A stretch of DNA of 64,000 nucleotides from Doryteuthis pealeii (lineage: Eukaryota > Mollusca > Cephalopoda > Myopsida > Loliginidae), in assembly GCA_023376005.1 (NCBI GenBank), contig CM042141.1, positions 91,098,831 to 91,162,830 of the forward strand, given 5' to 3'. Under the pieces are notes generated by a model. It was not told where the DNA came from. It did no database searches and worked only from the letters and a program-made list of their open reading frames with translations. Position 1 is the first letter of the stretch. Each line of letters opens with the position of its first letter. The position numbers were made by a program, and so were the translations under genes. Shown piece after piece: positions 24,901-30,639 of the stretch.

Positions 24901-27900
24901 ATTACACCATGCACCTCTAACTTCTTTTTTTGACTGCATACCATAAAGTTAGTAGTGTGTATCATACACTAACAAGTGTATAATACAAACTCTTAACTTT
25001 GGACTACAAAATTCTGGACAAAAAAATTCCTGTGTATAATACGCACTGCCTTTTTAGAATTTGTAGCAGTTAAATTGAACCTAAATTTAGCATTTAAAAA
25101 AAACAACCTTTTTATCAGTTAATACTGTGTAAAAATAAGAAATTATATAATTTACAATTGTCTCTTAAAATGCAAAATTTCCAAAGTCCCAGTCGGTAGA
25201 GCATTCACCTTGGAATCACAAGGTTCTGGATTTGATATTGGTCCCTGCCAACTCAGCTGGGGTAATCTGATCTATGTAGTAAAGTGGGGAGCTGAAGGTA
25301 AGTGTGGTGCTCCACCTTAGCAAAAAAATTTTCTCTGGTCTAGCGCTAGTGAAAAGGGAATAGACTCCCTCGATGTGTGGCTGATACTGACAATAGGCCA
25401 CTCTGGCAACTTTACTTACTTTAGAGCAAACACAGGGAAATGGTAACATAAAAATGCAACAATTTGTGGGGAAAATAAGCTGACATTCCAGTGGATATTC
25501 TTCTGTAATGACATAAAACAGATTTAGTTTGGACTATAGATATAACTTTTGGTCATCACATCTTGAATATGATAAGACATATGACCCCTCCCCCCCAAAA
25601 AAAAGTTGTATAATACACACCCGATTTGGGTTTGAAAATCTTGAAAAAATAGTTCACATTGTACACTAATTAATTATAGTAACACTAGTCGTAGACCCCC
25701 TGTCGGGTGGGTCTGTAGGATACACTGACTGCACTTCTACTGAGGGTTAAACAATGGGGCCACCTGTGGCTTGTGGGTGGTGACCCATGATGCTTATGGA
25801 CGGAATCCTGGTAGCTAAGCAGTCCATGACAGGCAACACTCCATTTCGTCCCTTACTTAGGCTAGACAGGCAGTCGGAGAGGTGTTCTCCGATCAATCAG
25901 CTGGTCATGCCAAGCCGTAGCACCTACATGATTTTCCTGGCCCTATTGTTCTTATGGCAACCCCCACCCCAACCCTTTTTATCATATCATTATTATATCA
26001 TAGGGTCTTAGTGTCCTTACTGCATCTAATGGTGAGGTTCCAATTCTAAAACTCTGTGGAGTACCCCTTCCTTGCCATTACTCCCAGATTCCCTCTGACC
26101 TGTCTATGGGTTAAATAGGAAATTGAGTTTAAATAAAAAGTTTTGAATACAGATCAAAAATGAGTAAAACAAAAACGTCTTTGGCATAAAATAACCCAAC
26201 AAAGGTTGACATGCCATAAAATCCAACCAATCAACCAACTAATCATAGGTAAGTTAGTGACTGCCTCTCACCACCACCATCACCACCATCACCATCATCA
26301 CCACCACCATCACCACCACCACCACCAGTGACCCAACTTTCAAAGTTTGAGTGGGTTGCTCTTCAGTCAGATGTCCCAAAAGTGATAAATATCTCTTGAT
26401 TAAATGCGACTTGACATGAGATGTCAAAACAGTTGATACATTCTCTAAGTAATTCGTGTTTGTTATGTTATTATTGAAACAAGTCTGGCTAAACTTTGTT
26501 TTGTTTTTTTTTTTCTTCCTTTTTTCTCCTCAGGGACAATGCTGATCGATGTGTGAAGGAGTTTAAGAAGAAACAGAAAAAAGGAGCTGGGCGCCTCAAG
26601 ATGACTAAGGTTTTTATTTTTAAGAAAAATTCCTATTGGCATTTTCTATTTACCTCCCTCTTCCCTCTACTAGCAGAACTACCTGGCATTGCCCGGGATA
26701 AAATTAATATTCTTAGACAGATTTGAAGAACTTTAGGAGATTTACCAAACATGCTCTTTTTTTTTTTTTTTTTTTTTTTTGGATGACATTTTGAAATTTC
26801 ACTTTTAAAAGAAAATTAACTAAAATTATCTCAAATCAAATTCAAACAGAAATTAAGAATATCTAACCCATTAAATACTAAGATGAGTTAAAAATGTTTC
26901 CAATATTTTGAGATGCAATTCAGGAAGTCTGGATGCTTTTGTTGAAGTCATGAAGGTGACAAATTATATTGGACTGAGATGCTGAGCTCCCCTGATACTC
27001 TCCAAGAGCTACTTGCTAAATTTTGAGTAGGCACCCATGGTAATGGTTATCATTGTATGAAATGGAGATAGCAACACAAGTTCAAATCTTAGACCAGGCT
27101 GGATGAATTTCAAATAGTGTTAATACCCTTGGGAAAGGTATGAATCCAACTATTCTCCTTTCAGCTATGGGTAAATAGTAGGGAAGACTAGACTCTTTAA
27201 CTTTAGTTTAGCAACCTGTCTAGGAGAAGGAAAACTTTAAATTCAAACCTGATAAACTCCGCTTAAAATTATATGGTAAGGTAAGGAGCTGATTGTAGGT
27301 GTTTTGCTCTACATCAGACACAAAAACAATCTCGCTGGTCTAACGCTAGTGAAAAAGGGATAGACTCCCTCGCTATCCAGCTGATACTCACAAAAGGCCA
27401 CTGTACCTATTTTACTTACTTTACTCACAATTTCACATTCTTATATATACAAGGTGTGTCAAAAAAGTATCAAGATTTTTTGTACCTCTTGACACACCTA
27501 GTATTCTGAAAAAAAATGTCCCATTCATTCTTCATTTCTATCTCGGTATATACAGTTTTAATCTTGGTACTTTTTTGACACACCTTGTATTCGGAAAAAA
27601 ATAATGAATGGAAATGGGTTTTTTTTTCAGAATACAAGGTGTGTCCAAAAGTATGAAAAATCTCGATACTTTTTTGACACACCTTGTATATATAGATGAA
27701 AATTACTCCCCTTATGTTCGAAACAAAATTAAACCCGGTACAGTGAATGAAAAGTCGTGATTTTTTAAAATCGTTATAAATTAATTGTTGATGGATTTCA
27801 ATCATTCTAATTTTTTTTTTTTTGCATTCAGAAACCAAATAACTGAGCAAACTTTACACTTGGCAGTTAATTGGGAGCTCCATCAGAAAGTGCCAAGCCC

Positions 27901-28223
27901 AGACAGTGAGGCACGTGCATGTGCATTAAACACAACACTTTTGTCCCAAGCATTTTGGAAACATTTCTATTGGGATTACCCTTGTATGATCTGAAAACCC
28001 ACCAGTAAAGAACTAAAATATTAATTTTTTTTTTTTAAACAATTAAAAAAATTTTTTTTATTTGCAGAGACTTGCCGAAATAAAGAGTGAACTGAAACCA
28101 AAGACGTTGCAGTTGGGGTCGCTCGTTGATGAATTGAACAAAATTAATAATATTCCCAAGAAAGAAGACGAAACGGAAGATTCAATTCAAAATGTTTATT
28201 TCTCATCAGAAAGCGAAGATTGA
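817..28223 (+). CDS. MIS18BP1: MIS18BP1/KNL2 gene, copy 1 (11 exons, 5' end outside window)
   Basis: Mis18-binding protein 1 recruits the Mis18/HJURP machinery to centromeres so that new CENP-A is deposited. Seen here: exons 817-1538, 6814-6946, 10572-10656, 11604-11644, 14886-15004, 16279-17004, 20004-20155, 20938-21042, 23100-23278, 26534-26609 and 28068-28223, all with AG/GT borders. The SANTA domain (about residues 222-306 of the visible product) starts around MWIFKIDENDDVFIKGHLR and ends around GFPRDWKNIF. The SANT domain (about residues 607-655) runs from DWTDEEVQKLL to VGRSPEECTNYY. Between them lies a very basic, Lys/Pro/Ser-rich linker; an acidic run (DESEEESEEDD) follows SANTA. SANTA followed by SANT is the family's diagnostic order. 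With copy 2 used for exons 2-11 the visible product is 841 residues; the human protein is about 1,130, so N-terminal exons are probably missing to the left. This copy has indels in exons 2, 5, 6 and 8 that break the frame; I attribute them mainly to assembly error. Confidence 0.85.
1768..1935 (+). repeat. Dispersed repeat family A, 3' part
   Basis: Shares gtttggggaatgtggagcac, ctccctggtccactctgacc and the end tgaggttgatatgctgtaaa with at least six other places in copy 1. Copies end in an (A/C)-rich tail aaaccaaaccaaa. The family looks like a retroposed (LINE- or SINE-like) unit; see the target duplication at 46801-46963. Confidence 0.7.
3716..4085 (+). mobile_element. tRNA-derived SINE (type B) with inverted 3' end
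   Basis: A tRNA-like head (ctataatggttacc as A-box, gagttcaaatcctgg as B-box) is followed by a body with cttgggaaaggtatgaatcc and gtctaggagaaggaaaactg and an end cttgtgtcacatcctactcg. After a (TA)n tract (about 3,991-4,016) the last 60 bp recur inverted (4,017-4,085), making a hairpin with an AT loop. Equivalent region in copy 2: about 39,530-39,910. Confidence 0.65.
4899..5008 (+). repeat. 55-bp minisatellite, 2 units (copy 1)
   Basis: Units begin gagtatacatgcatacccat at 4899 and 4954. Copy 2 has six units at the same place (40731-41060), so the array is length-polymorphic. Confidence 0.8.
5799..5972 (-). mobile_element. SINE type B fragment, minus strand
   Basis: Reverse complement of the type B body (complement of cttgggaaaggtatgaatcc and of gtcacatcctac). 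The tRNA-like head is missing. Confidence 0.6.
6814..6946 (+). CDS. MIS18BP1: MIS18BP1 exon 2, copy 1 (one-base deletion)
   Basis: Middle of the SANTA domain. The acceptor is ctcctcag after a long T tract and the donor is AAAG|gttagt. It is 133 bp here against 134 bp in copy 2: one G is missing in the run after TTTTGAC, which shifts the frame. The rest of the exon is almost identical to copy 2, so a consensus error is more likely than gene decay. Confidence 0.8.
7022..7255. mobile_element. Fold-back MITE insertion, copy 1 only
   Basis: Arms 7080-7154 and 7180-7254 are near-perfect complements (75 bp each; start ggaggatatgtgcttaattg) around a 25-bp loop. The unit is embedded in (TA)n. Copy 2 has only an uninterrupted (TA)n tract here (about 43,023-43,062), so it is an insertion polymorphism. 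One arm-like half recurs at 18,662-18,765. Confidence 0.75.
7386..10037 (+). mobile_element. Non-autonomous Helitron, 2,652 bp, copy 1 only
   Basis: Begins TCTAATATATAAAACAGAG, ends GCTAG, and is flanked by A on the left and T on the right with no target duplication. A terminal hairpin CCGGTC-atg-GACCGG (10007-10023) lies 10 bp before CTAG. These are the structural hallmarks of Helitrons. Copy 2 keeps the unfilled A^T site at 43162/43163. No Rep/helicase ORF is visible. Inside are three repeats of a unit containing aatatgtaatttgtatgtgt and ttttttacagcgagtt. Confidence 0.85.
10038..10419. mobile_element. Fold-back element carrying a hammerhead ribozyme (copy 1)
   Basis: About 115-bp inverted arms (10038-10152 and about 10290-10419) surround a 135-bp centre. 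Outer ends are tataatataataaaataaat and its complement. Each arm carries a hammerhead-like sequence, complete on the + strand and lacking the cleavage region on the - strand. Penelope-like elements and retrozymes are known to carry hammerheads in terminal repeats that may be inverted; that affiliation is inference because no reverse transcriptase is attached. Copy 2: 43163-43549. Confidence 0.6.
10291..10374 (+). ncRNA. Type I hammerhead ribozyme (candidate), copy 1
   Basis: Core: stem I strand GTCAC 10303-10307; CTGAAGA 10308-10314 (fits CUGANGA); stem II 10315-10336 (ATGT/GCAT, a T-T mismatch, TGC/GCA, hexaloop); GAAA 10337-10340; stem III CC-TAAT-GG 10341-10348; T 10349, C 10350 as cleavage nucleotide; stem I strand GTGAC 10351-10355. 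Stem I extends through ACAA/TTGT and ATTTGA/TCAAAT (10291-10296 with 10369-10374), separated by an internal loop. All invariant core positions are present. The 10.1-11.1 pair is A-U rather than the usual G-C, which may reduce activity. Confidence 0.75.
10572..10656 (+). CDS. MIS18BP1: MIS18BP1 exon 3, copy 1 (end of SANTA)
   Basis: 85 bp, intact. It encodes GYPAKLIDKFTDGFPRDWKN and the following IFRSMRVPK; the phenylalanine-rich GFP..W motif is the C-terminal signature of SANTA domains. Acceptor ttgtag, donor AAA|gtaagt, exit phase 2. It lies about 150 bp downstream of the hammerhead-bearing fold-back element. Confidence 0.85.
10840..11038 (+). repeat. Helitron-internal repeat fragment
   Basis: Contains the same unit as the two Helitrons (ggtccaatctttagaatatt, tttttatgtgtttttatcca, tttttacagcaagtt). 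No TC start or CTAG end is visible, so it is a fragment. Copy 2: about 43,965-44,170. Confidence 0.55.
11147..11554 (-). pseudogene. LINE ORF2 C-terminal fragment (copy 1)
   Basis: 135 codons on the minus strand. SRLHIGHTKLTHSYILKQEQ followed by PQCGTCQTPLTVKHLFMEC is the post-RT C-terminal region (RNase H-like tail with a CxxC...HxxxxC cluster) of jockey/CR1-type non-LTR retrotransposons. A 27-bp direct duplication (11235-11261, 11262-11288) doubles AHIRNRYFK. No promoter, RT or endonuclease remains. Copy 2 (44279-44659) lacks the 27-bp duplication. Confidence 0.7.
11604..11644 (+). CDS. MIS18BP1: MIS18BP1 exon 4, copy 1 (41-bp microexon)
   Basis: A 41-bp exon between ttctag and gtaagt encoding KVAAEKKVSRHQAI. 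Its phase (enter 2, exit 1) is exactly what joins exons 3 and 5, and the sequence is identical in copy 2. It sits just beyond a minus-strand LINE fragment. Confidence 0.75.
11923..13313 (+). mobile_element. Non-autonomous Helitron, 1,391 bp (copy 1)
   Basis: Starts TCTACATATATAAAAGGAAG after an A and ends TTAG before a T; the copy 2 version ends CTAG. A terminal hairpin CCGGTC-atg-GACTGG lies about 10 bp from the end. The first 150 bp match the larger Helitron at 7386 (tttggtatgtacatgtcgac). Two internal units with the ttttttacag motif. Present in both copies (45028-46435 in copy 2), so older than the copy-1-only insertion. Confidence 0.8.
13693..14062. mobile_element. Head-to-head SINE pair (type A), copy 1
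   Basis: Plus-strand body 13,693-13,868 (cttggatctgtatggtaaag, ggagctgatggtaggtgtgg, ggtctagtgctagtgaacag) is followed at once by a minus-strand copy to about 14,062, so the two can fold together. The conserved body resembles the shared central domain reported for cephalopod tRNA-derived SINEs; that link is from memory and unverified. Copy 2: 46,973-47,310. Confidence 0.6.
14175..14740 (+). repeat. Dispersed repeat family A, nearly full length
   Basis: About 560 bp from the ctgcacctctgcagaggggt region through ggtggtgacccgtgatgctt, agcaccta.atgattgcccc and the 3' part ending in tgctataaaatctaaccaac. Related full-length copies: 25,690-26,240 and (copy 2) 47,456-48,020 and 57,595-58,135. No conserved ORF. 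Confidence 0.65.
14886..15004 (+). CDS. MIS18BP1: MIS18BP1 exon 5, copy 1 (acidic, damaged)
   Basis: Encodes KKEIMQIQKENVQEQ and an acidic run DESEEESEEDD. Compared with copy 2 it has an extra T (GAAAATTGTG for GAAAATGTG), has lost two bases near the end, and shows aaaaaagtt where copy 2 has aaaaggtt at the donor. The frame is lost in this copy; the exon end is placed by analogy with copy 2. Confidence 0.7.
15060..15460 (+). repeat. Dispersed repeat family A, 3' two-thirds
   Basis: Starts at the ctccgatcaattgactggtc segment and ends in (aaacc)n at 15,440-15,460. A (CA)n tract followed by (TA)n lies at 15,520-15,590. Copy 2 counterpart about 48,350-48,750. Confidence 0.65.
16143..16192 (-). 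repeat. LINE reverse-transcriptase remnant
   Basis: Read on the minus strand this gives AVAVSVLLYGCT, matching the SVLLYGxxxW motif region of LINE reverse transcriptases. Similar scraps lie at 11,697-11,740 (plus orientation) and 20,690-20,730. Too short to classify. Confidence 0.4.
16279..17004 (+). CDS. MIS18BP1: MIS18BP1 exon 6, copy 1 (large basic linker, multiple indels)
   Basis: Starts after a pyrimidine tract and cccag; ends at TTGAC|gtaagt in the first helix of the SANT domain (DWTDEEVQKLLT). It is 726 bp against 758 bp in copy 2, with several small deletions, including two of about 7 bp in the first 230 bp and one of about 13 bp near 16,640. No single frame survives. The encoded linker is Lys/Pro/Ser-rich with two KPDSPK-type repeats. 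Confidence 0.75.
17040..17265. repeat. Fold-back repeat with hammerhead-like core (copy 1)
   Basis: The left part holds the complement of the right part: ctcatctttactgttaagta / ataacaataaagatgaggac and cttcttcaggtatttc / atatctgaagaaggcc. The right arm has CTGAAGA, an extra A, then GGCCA paired with GGCC-type sequence and GAAACG. It belongs to a family also seen at 30,431-30,612, 4,590-4,700, 6,250-6,300 and 31,795-31,870. Copy 2: 50,352-50,575. Confidence 0.5.
17310..17640 (+). mobile_element. Tandem tRNA-like SINE heads (type B)
   Basis: Three copies of a roughly 100-bp unit, each with a box-A-like ataatggttagcaagctagt and a box-B-like caagtttgatccttgctgg. Heads are repeated without the SINE body. 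A pair of similar heads lies at 19,700-19,885. Copy 2: about 50,630-51,000. Confidence 0.55.
17801..18000 (+). mobile_element. tRNA-derived SINE (type A)
   Basis: Pol III-like head gggctggtttaatccagttt...gtagagcatctgcc with B-box-like ggtttgatacc, followed by the type A body (gttgagctaatggtaggtgt, ctccttggtctag). Other copies: 25,180-25,423, 27,268-27,423 (body only), 29,498-29,723, and 21,146-21,785 (interrupted). Confidence 0.65.
18050..18475 (+). pseudogene. LINE 3' ORF fragment with C2H2 finger (copy 1, frameshifted)
   Basis: Nucleotide counterpart of the open fragment in copy 2 (51441-51854), broken here by indels near 18,240 and 18,405. The visible part includes TFTCDICGRE-like zinc-finger coding sequence. 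Confidence 0.65.
18546..18606. repeat. Perfect 19-bp hairpin
   Basis: gttatagtcaggaagctgc (18546-18564) and its exact complement (18588-18606) with a 23-bp loop, immediately 5' of the hammerhead-like motif at 18606-18645. Also present in copy 2. Confidence 0.75.
18606..18645 (+). ncRNA. Hammerhead-like motif with G at cleavage position (copy 1)
   Basis: CTCTG (18606-18610), CTGATGA (18611-18617), GGC-ATAATAG-GCC stem II, GAAA (18631-18634), a very short stem III TACA/T, then G and CAGAG (18641-18645) pairing with CTCTG. Everything matches the type I layout except position 17, which is G where A, C or U is needed for cleavage. Probably inactive. Confidence 0.5.
18828..19037. mobile_element. 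Mariner-type MITE (copy 1)
   Basis: Terminal inverted repeats: left atggtcattcaaaaagttca, right complement of acgagggttgttcaaaaag, flanked by TA. These resemble mariner ends (…GTTCAAAAAGTT…). About 210 bp, no transposase. Copy 2: 52223-52434. Confidence 0.7.
19219..19542. mobile_element. hAT-type MITE (copy 1)
   Basis: 15-bp terminal inverted repeats CAGAGTTTTTCAACC / GGTTGAAAAACTCTG flanked by an 8-bp target duplication tcttagtg / tgttagtg (one mismatch). The 8-bp duplication and CAGNG termini are hAT hallmarks. 324 bp, no transposase. Copy 2: 52616-52937. Confidence 0.8.
20004..20155 (+). CDS. MIS18BP1: MIS18BP1 exon 7, copy 1 (SANT domain)
   Basis: 152 bp, identical reading frame in both copies. 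It encodes AMSRVPKTASNFWKKVASYV and then GRSPEECTNYYCGCD, helices 2 and 3 of the SANT/Myb fold with the FW..VA..VG.RSPEEC pattern typical of MIS18BP1/KNL2. The ATG at 20008 is internal; the true reading enters from exon 6 in phase 2. Confidence 0.9.
20228..20735. repeat. Repeat mosaic in intron 7 (SINE B fragment plus LINE scrap)
   Basis: 20,228-20,410 carries the minus-strand type B SINE body; 20,400-20,735 is a repeat ending in the LINE-derived gtgcagccatacaatagtac segment. ORFs within it (for example at 20510) contain no recognisable domain. Copy 2: 53,620-54,160. Confidence 0.45.
20938..21042 (+). CDS. MIS18BP1: MIS18BP1 exon 8, copy 1 (one-base insertion)
   Basis: Encodes EEPQVIKKKNLHIYDISDSY and EDDLFECESFFGQTK, an acidic/aromatic stretch after SANT. 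It is 105 bp with one additional A directly after the acceptor compared with 104 bp in copy 2; the extra base breaks the frame in this copy. Confidence 0.75.
21146..21785 (+). mobile_element. Type A SINE interrupted by an LTR-like element (copy 1)
   Basis: The SINE head gcaggtttagctcagttgct...agagcgtctg stops at 21180 and resumes at 21561 (gtccgcctcagaaccacaag, gttccgggttcaatactggc). The B box lies after the insertion. Copy 2: 54,568-55,152. Confidence 0.7.
21181..21560 (+). mobile_element. Solo-LTR-like element with 5-bp target duplication (copy 1)
   Basis: Begins TGTTGAAATAAT and ends AATCGTAACA (TGTT...AACA), flanked by gtctg (21176-21180) and gtccg (21561-21565). A TATA-like gatataagg lies near the start. 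Its centre is a minisatellite of about 30-38-bp units (caaccaaaggatcataccca). Relatives: 29724-30116 and 33402-33729. No internal retrovirus-like coding region is present. Confidence 0.65.
21800..23090. other. Intron 8, low-repeat part (copy 1)
   Basis: Holds a (TATG)n/(TA)n microsatellite (21,813-21,930) and otherwise AT-rich single-copy-looking intron sequence with no ORF over about 65 codons, no RNA gene and no TE ends that I can see. Confidence 0.5.
23100..23278 (+). CDS. MIS18BP1: MIS18BP1 exon 9, copy 1
   Basis: 179 bp, open and in phase (0 in, 2 out). It encodes KIRLNQDCHLDNIFADLSVK and then a Ser/Thr-Pro rich segment (TPMSKFFLTPVSECQTPAST), which suggests proline-directed phosphorylation sites. 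It differs from copy 2 by one synonymous change (ATT/ATA). Confidence 0.85.
24150..24416 (-). mobile_element. SINE type B, minus strand, nearly complete, copy 1 only
   Basis: From the 3' end (taggatgtgacacatggtca) through the body to the tRNA-like head complement (cctacaacgataaacattac...accatga). Lies in the segment deleted from copy 2. Confidence 0.65.
25180..25423 (+). mobile_element. tRNA-derived SINE (type A), copy 1 only
   Basis: Head with gtcggtagagcattcacctt and B-box-like ggttctggatttgatattgg, followed by the type A body. Lies within the roughly 1.4 kb absent from copy 2. Confidence 0.65.
25690..26240 (+). repeat. Dispersed repeat family A (copy 1)
   Basis: Nearly full-length copy from ctgtcgggtgggtctgtagg to the tail gccataaaatccaaccaatc. 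Includes the ggtggtgacccatgatgctt and atcaatcagctggtcatgcc segments. Confidence 0.65.
26264..26329 (+). repeat. (CAC/CAT)n trinucleotide array
   Basis: About 65 bp of CAC/CAT repeats in copy 1; copy 2 has only about 18 bp (58168-58185). Length-polymorphic microsatellite in intron 9. Confidence 0.8.
26534..26609 (+). CDS. MIS18BP1: MIS18BP1 exon 10, copy 1
   Basis: 76 bp with acceptor ctcctcag and donor AAG|gttttt. It encodes WDNADRCVKEFKKKQKKGAG followed by RLKMTK, a basic helix. A synonymous AAG/AAA difference separates the copies. Exits in phase 0. Confidence 0.85.
27035..27423 (+). mobile_element. SINE type B followed by SINE type A body
   Basis: tRNA-like head (catggtaatggttatcattg, acacaagttcaaatctt) and type B body to about 27,268, then the type A body (ggagctgattgtaggtgttt, ctcgctggtctaacgctagt). 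Copy 2: 58,890-59,285. Confidence 0.6.
27446..27690. mobile_element. Nested mariner-type MITEs
   Basis: Four occurrences of the terminal sequence tacaaggtgtgtcaaaaaag or its complement at about 27,447, 27,566, 27,633 and 27,664 (alternating orientation) indicate one MITE inserted in, or joined to, another. Flanks are TA-rich. Copy 2: 59,306-59,552. Confidence 0.7.
28068..28223 (+). CDS. MIS18BP1: MIS18BP1 terminal exon 11, copy 1
   Basis: 156 bp from acceptor tttgcag to the TGA at 28221-28223. It encodes RLAEIKSELKPKTLQLGSLV, DELNKINNIPKKEDETEDSI and the acidic end VYFSSESED. Phase 0 entry matches exon 10. The identical coding sequence is found in copy 2. Confidence 0.85.
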   Translation, partial: RLAEIKSELKPKTLQLGSLVDELNKINNIPKKEDETEDSIQNVYFSSESED

Positions 28224-28560
28224 ACCCTCCTCATTTCTCGTGGTTTTTGTTCTTCATTTTTTAAAGATTTTAACTTTTTTGTCAGAACAAAAACTTTTTC
28301 TTCTTTCCCTTACAGCAAAAATGTACGCACCAGATAAGTTTTAATTGTGGACAAATGAAAACATCATTCGTTCCTTCATTCACTCATTCATCCCTTCAAT
28401 CATTTGTATAAATCACTTATCATTTATTTCATATTAATGAATTAGGATTTGAATTATTTAATGTAAACAAAACCGTCATTGTACACATCATATCCTTTTG
28501 TTTTTTTTGTTTTTTTACTTCATTTCATCATCAAATTATGTAATTTGAAAATAAATTTTA
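28224..28560 (+). terminator. MIS18BP1 3' UTR and polyadenylation signal, copy 1
   Basis: After the stop codon the sequence is AT-rich and unstructured. AATAAA at 28550-28555 is the first good polyadenylation signal, followed within 30 bp by a T/G-rich stretch. The same arrangement is in copy 2 at 60380-60385. Confidence 0.6.
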
Positions 28561-28859
28561 CCATCCAACTGATTGGATGTTTTAAATGTTTTCTCTTTTG
28601 GTAATCTTCAAGATACACACTCCCTATTTTTCAGCTTTTTAATAAAAAGAAATGCTCCCTTCAAGTTAGCACCATATGCTATTTTAATCTGCTTTTTTTT
28701 TTTTTTTTTTTTTTTTTGAGAAATAAATTTGTTTTTCAACTGAATTCTGAAACAAATTGATAAAGTTAATTCATTAGTCGCCCCCCCCCCCCCCCCGCAA
28801 AGAATCTCCCAAATGTTCATATCTATTGAAAAATGTTTAAAATAAGTCCAATAAGACAA

Positions 28860-29230
28860 ATCCCCAACCTAGCATCTATATAATTGCCCCAATCCTATTC
28901 CTTTAAGGCAACCCCCAACCCCTTTTTATCATATGGGTGCTAGAAGGCGGTGGCTGAGGGTCTTCATGTCCTGGAATGACGTTAAACTAACTGATGGTGA
29001 GGTTCCAGTTTTGGAGGTTTGGGGAATTGGAGCATCCCTTCATCACCATTGCTCCCTGGTCCACTCTGACCTGAAGTGGTAGTACCTGTTAGGGTCCCAT
29101 CTATGGGTTGAATAGAAAAACATGAGTTTATAAAAAAAATTGAATATCCATTAAGAATGAATTAATTTCAAAACTTTGTTAGCATTAAATGATCCACCGA
29201 GGTTGATATGCCGTAAAACAAAACACACCC
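28860..29230 (+). repeat. Dispersed repeat family A (3' flank, copy 1)
   Basis: Covers catctatataattgccccaa to the tail ccgtaaaacaaaacac. Copy 2: 60,690-61,060. Confidence 0.6.
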
Positions 29231-29497
29231 CAAAATAACTCATTGCAAAAGTAAATTATTTCAGGATTCAAAGATTCAGATCACAAAACAACAAGTTTAT
29301 TTAAAAAAAAAAAAAAGATCAAAAGAGTGTACAAGGCTGGCTCCTGCTGCTAATTTGAAGGGAGCATTCCTTAAAAAAGATAAGACTCAAGGGAGCGTAT
29401 CTTGAAAATACCCCATCTTTTTGCAACCAATAGAATTTATTAGATAAACTAGTGGGGAACATAGATATACCACGGTATGATAATTTGATTATTACAA

Positions 29498-29723
29498 CAT
29501 TTTAGCTCAGTAGAGCATCCACCTCTGAACCACAACATTCAGGGATGGATACCTGCCCTCACTAACTCACGAGCATGGGTAACACAGCTTGGATCTGTGT
29601 AGTCAAGTGGGGAGCTGATAGTAGGTATGGCACTCCACCTCAGATGCAAAAACAATCTCCTTGGTCTAGCGCTAGCGAAAAAGGGATAGAATCTCTTGCT
29701 CTCTGACTGATACTGACAATAGG
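29498..29723 (+). mobile_element. tRNA-derived SINE (type A), truncated
   Basis: Head acattttagctcagtagagc, then the type A body, stopping at gacaatagg where the LTR-like element at 29724 begins. Copy 2: 61,330-61,556. Confidence 0.6.
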
Positions 29724-30116
29724 TGTTAGAATATTTTGGTATATAAGGTGTGCTGAAGTCCACCAGTTAAACTTATAGACTCTGTGTGGCGCGTGGATTA
29801 AAGCCAGCCAATCAACAGCTCGAATACGTGGTTGGTTAACTATTTAATCACCGTTCATTTGCACGTATTCGACACAGGCAAACGGATATGCAACCAAGGA
29901 CTCTGCTCAACCAAAGGATTCTACCCAACACTAAGGAACAACCAAAGGATTTTACCCAACACTAAGGAACACCAAGGAACAACCAAAGGATTCTACCCAA
30001 CACTAAGGAACACCGAGTAACAACCAAAGGATTCTTCACTAAGGATCAGCCTCTGCTTAACGCCAGGGATCTCAACTGTAAAGTGCTCTCTCATCTGCAG
30101 CCTAAAAATTGTAACA
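29724..30116 (+). mobile_element. Solo-LTR-like element with internal minisatellite (copy 1)
   Basis: TGTTAGAATATTTTG at the start, AAATTGTAACA at the end; same family as 21181-21560 (ccagccaatcaacagctcga, aatacgtggttggttaac). The centre has four to five units of aacaaccaaaggattctacc. No matching target duplication is visible. Copy 2 (about 61,554-61,905) has fewer units. Confidence 0.6.
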
Positions 30117-30430
30117 AGTTGCTTATCAGTCAAGTTCTTTCTGCTATGAGGATTTCAACACAAGATATTCAGAAACAGGTTTCATTCATGGCATGAAAAA
30201 AAAAACTGCTAAAAATATGACATTGTAAACTGACTAACTTCAGCCATCAGTAAATGTCTCCACTCTTTTTATAGTTGATCTTAAATGTTAATAGTCCAAA
30301 TTAAAAGCGCAGTAAGGTAACCCTGAAGGCAAACTCTTTTAAATGCAGCAACTTGATGAATCTTTCTTCTCTGCTAGAAATTCAACTGAACTCAACTGAT
30401 GCAAAAGAACAATATATTTTTAGTATTATC

Positions 30431-30612
30431 TGCATTATTCGGACTATTCCTCATCTTATATTGTTATGTGTACGTTTCGCTGATGTGCTCTCCGGCCTTC
30501 TTCAGGTATTTTTTCACAACAAAGAAATACCTGAAGAAGCCAGAGGGCATATCATCTGAAACGTTGTACAGATAACAATAAAGATGAGGACAATAGTCTG
30601 AATAACGCAGAT
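30431..30612. repeat. Near-perfect fold-back repeat (copy 1)
   Basis: Arms include ctcatctt..attgttat / ataacaataaagatgaggac and cggccttcttcaggtatttt / aaatacctgaagaagccaga. The right arm carries the hammerhead-like CTGAAGA...GAAACGTTG series but no good stem II. In copy 2 (62221-62416) the outer 51 bp of the arms pair with a single mismatch. Confidence 0.65.
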
Positions 30613-30639
30613 AATACTAATCATCAAGCCTCATCTAAA

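Noticed and set aside
25787..26011. 74-codon ORF MMLMDGILVAKQSM... (and 57692-57949)
   Set aside because: Translation of dispersed repeat family A; the frame is not kept in other members.
27830..27993. Possible exon between exons 10 and 11 (after ttgcattcag)
   Set aside because: Entry in phase 0 from exon 10 meets a stop after four codons (AAA CCA AAT AAC TGA), and exon 10 joins exon 11 cleanly without it.
29832..30020. ORF with repeated RILPNTKE/KGFYPTLR segments (also 61719-61922)
   Set aside because: Translation of the minisatellite inside the LTR-like element.
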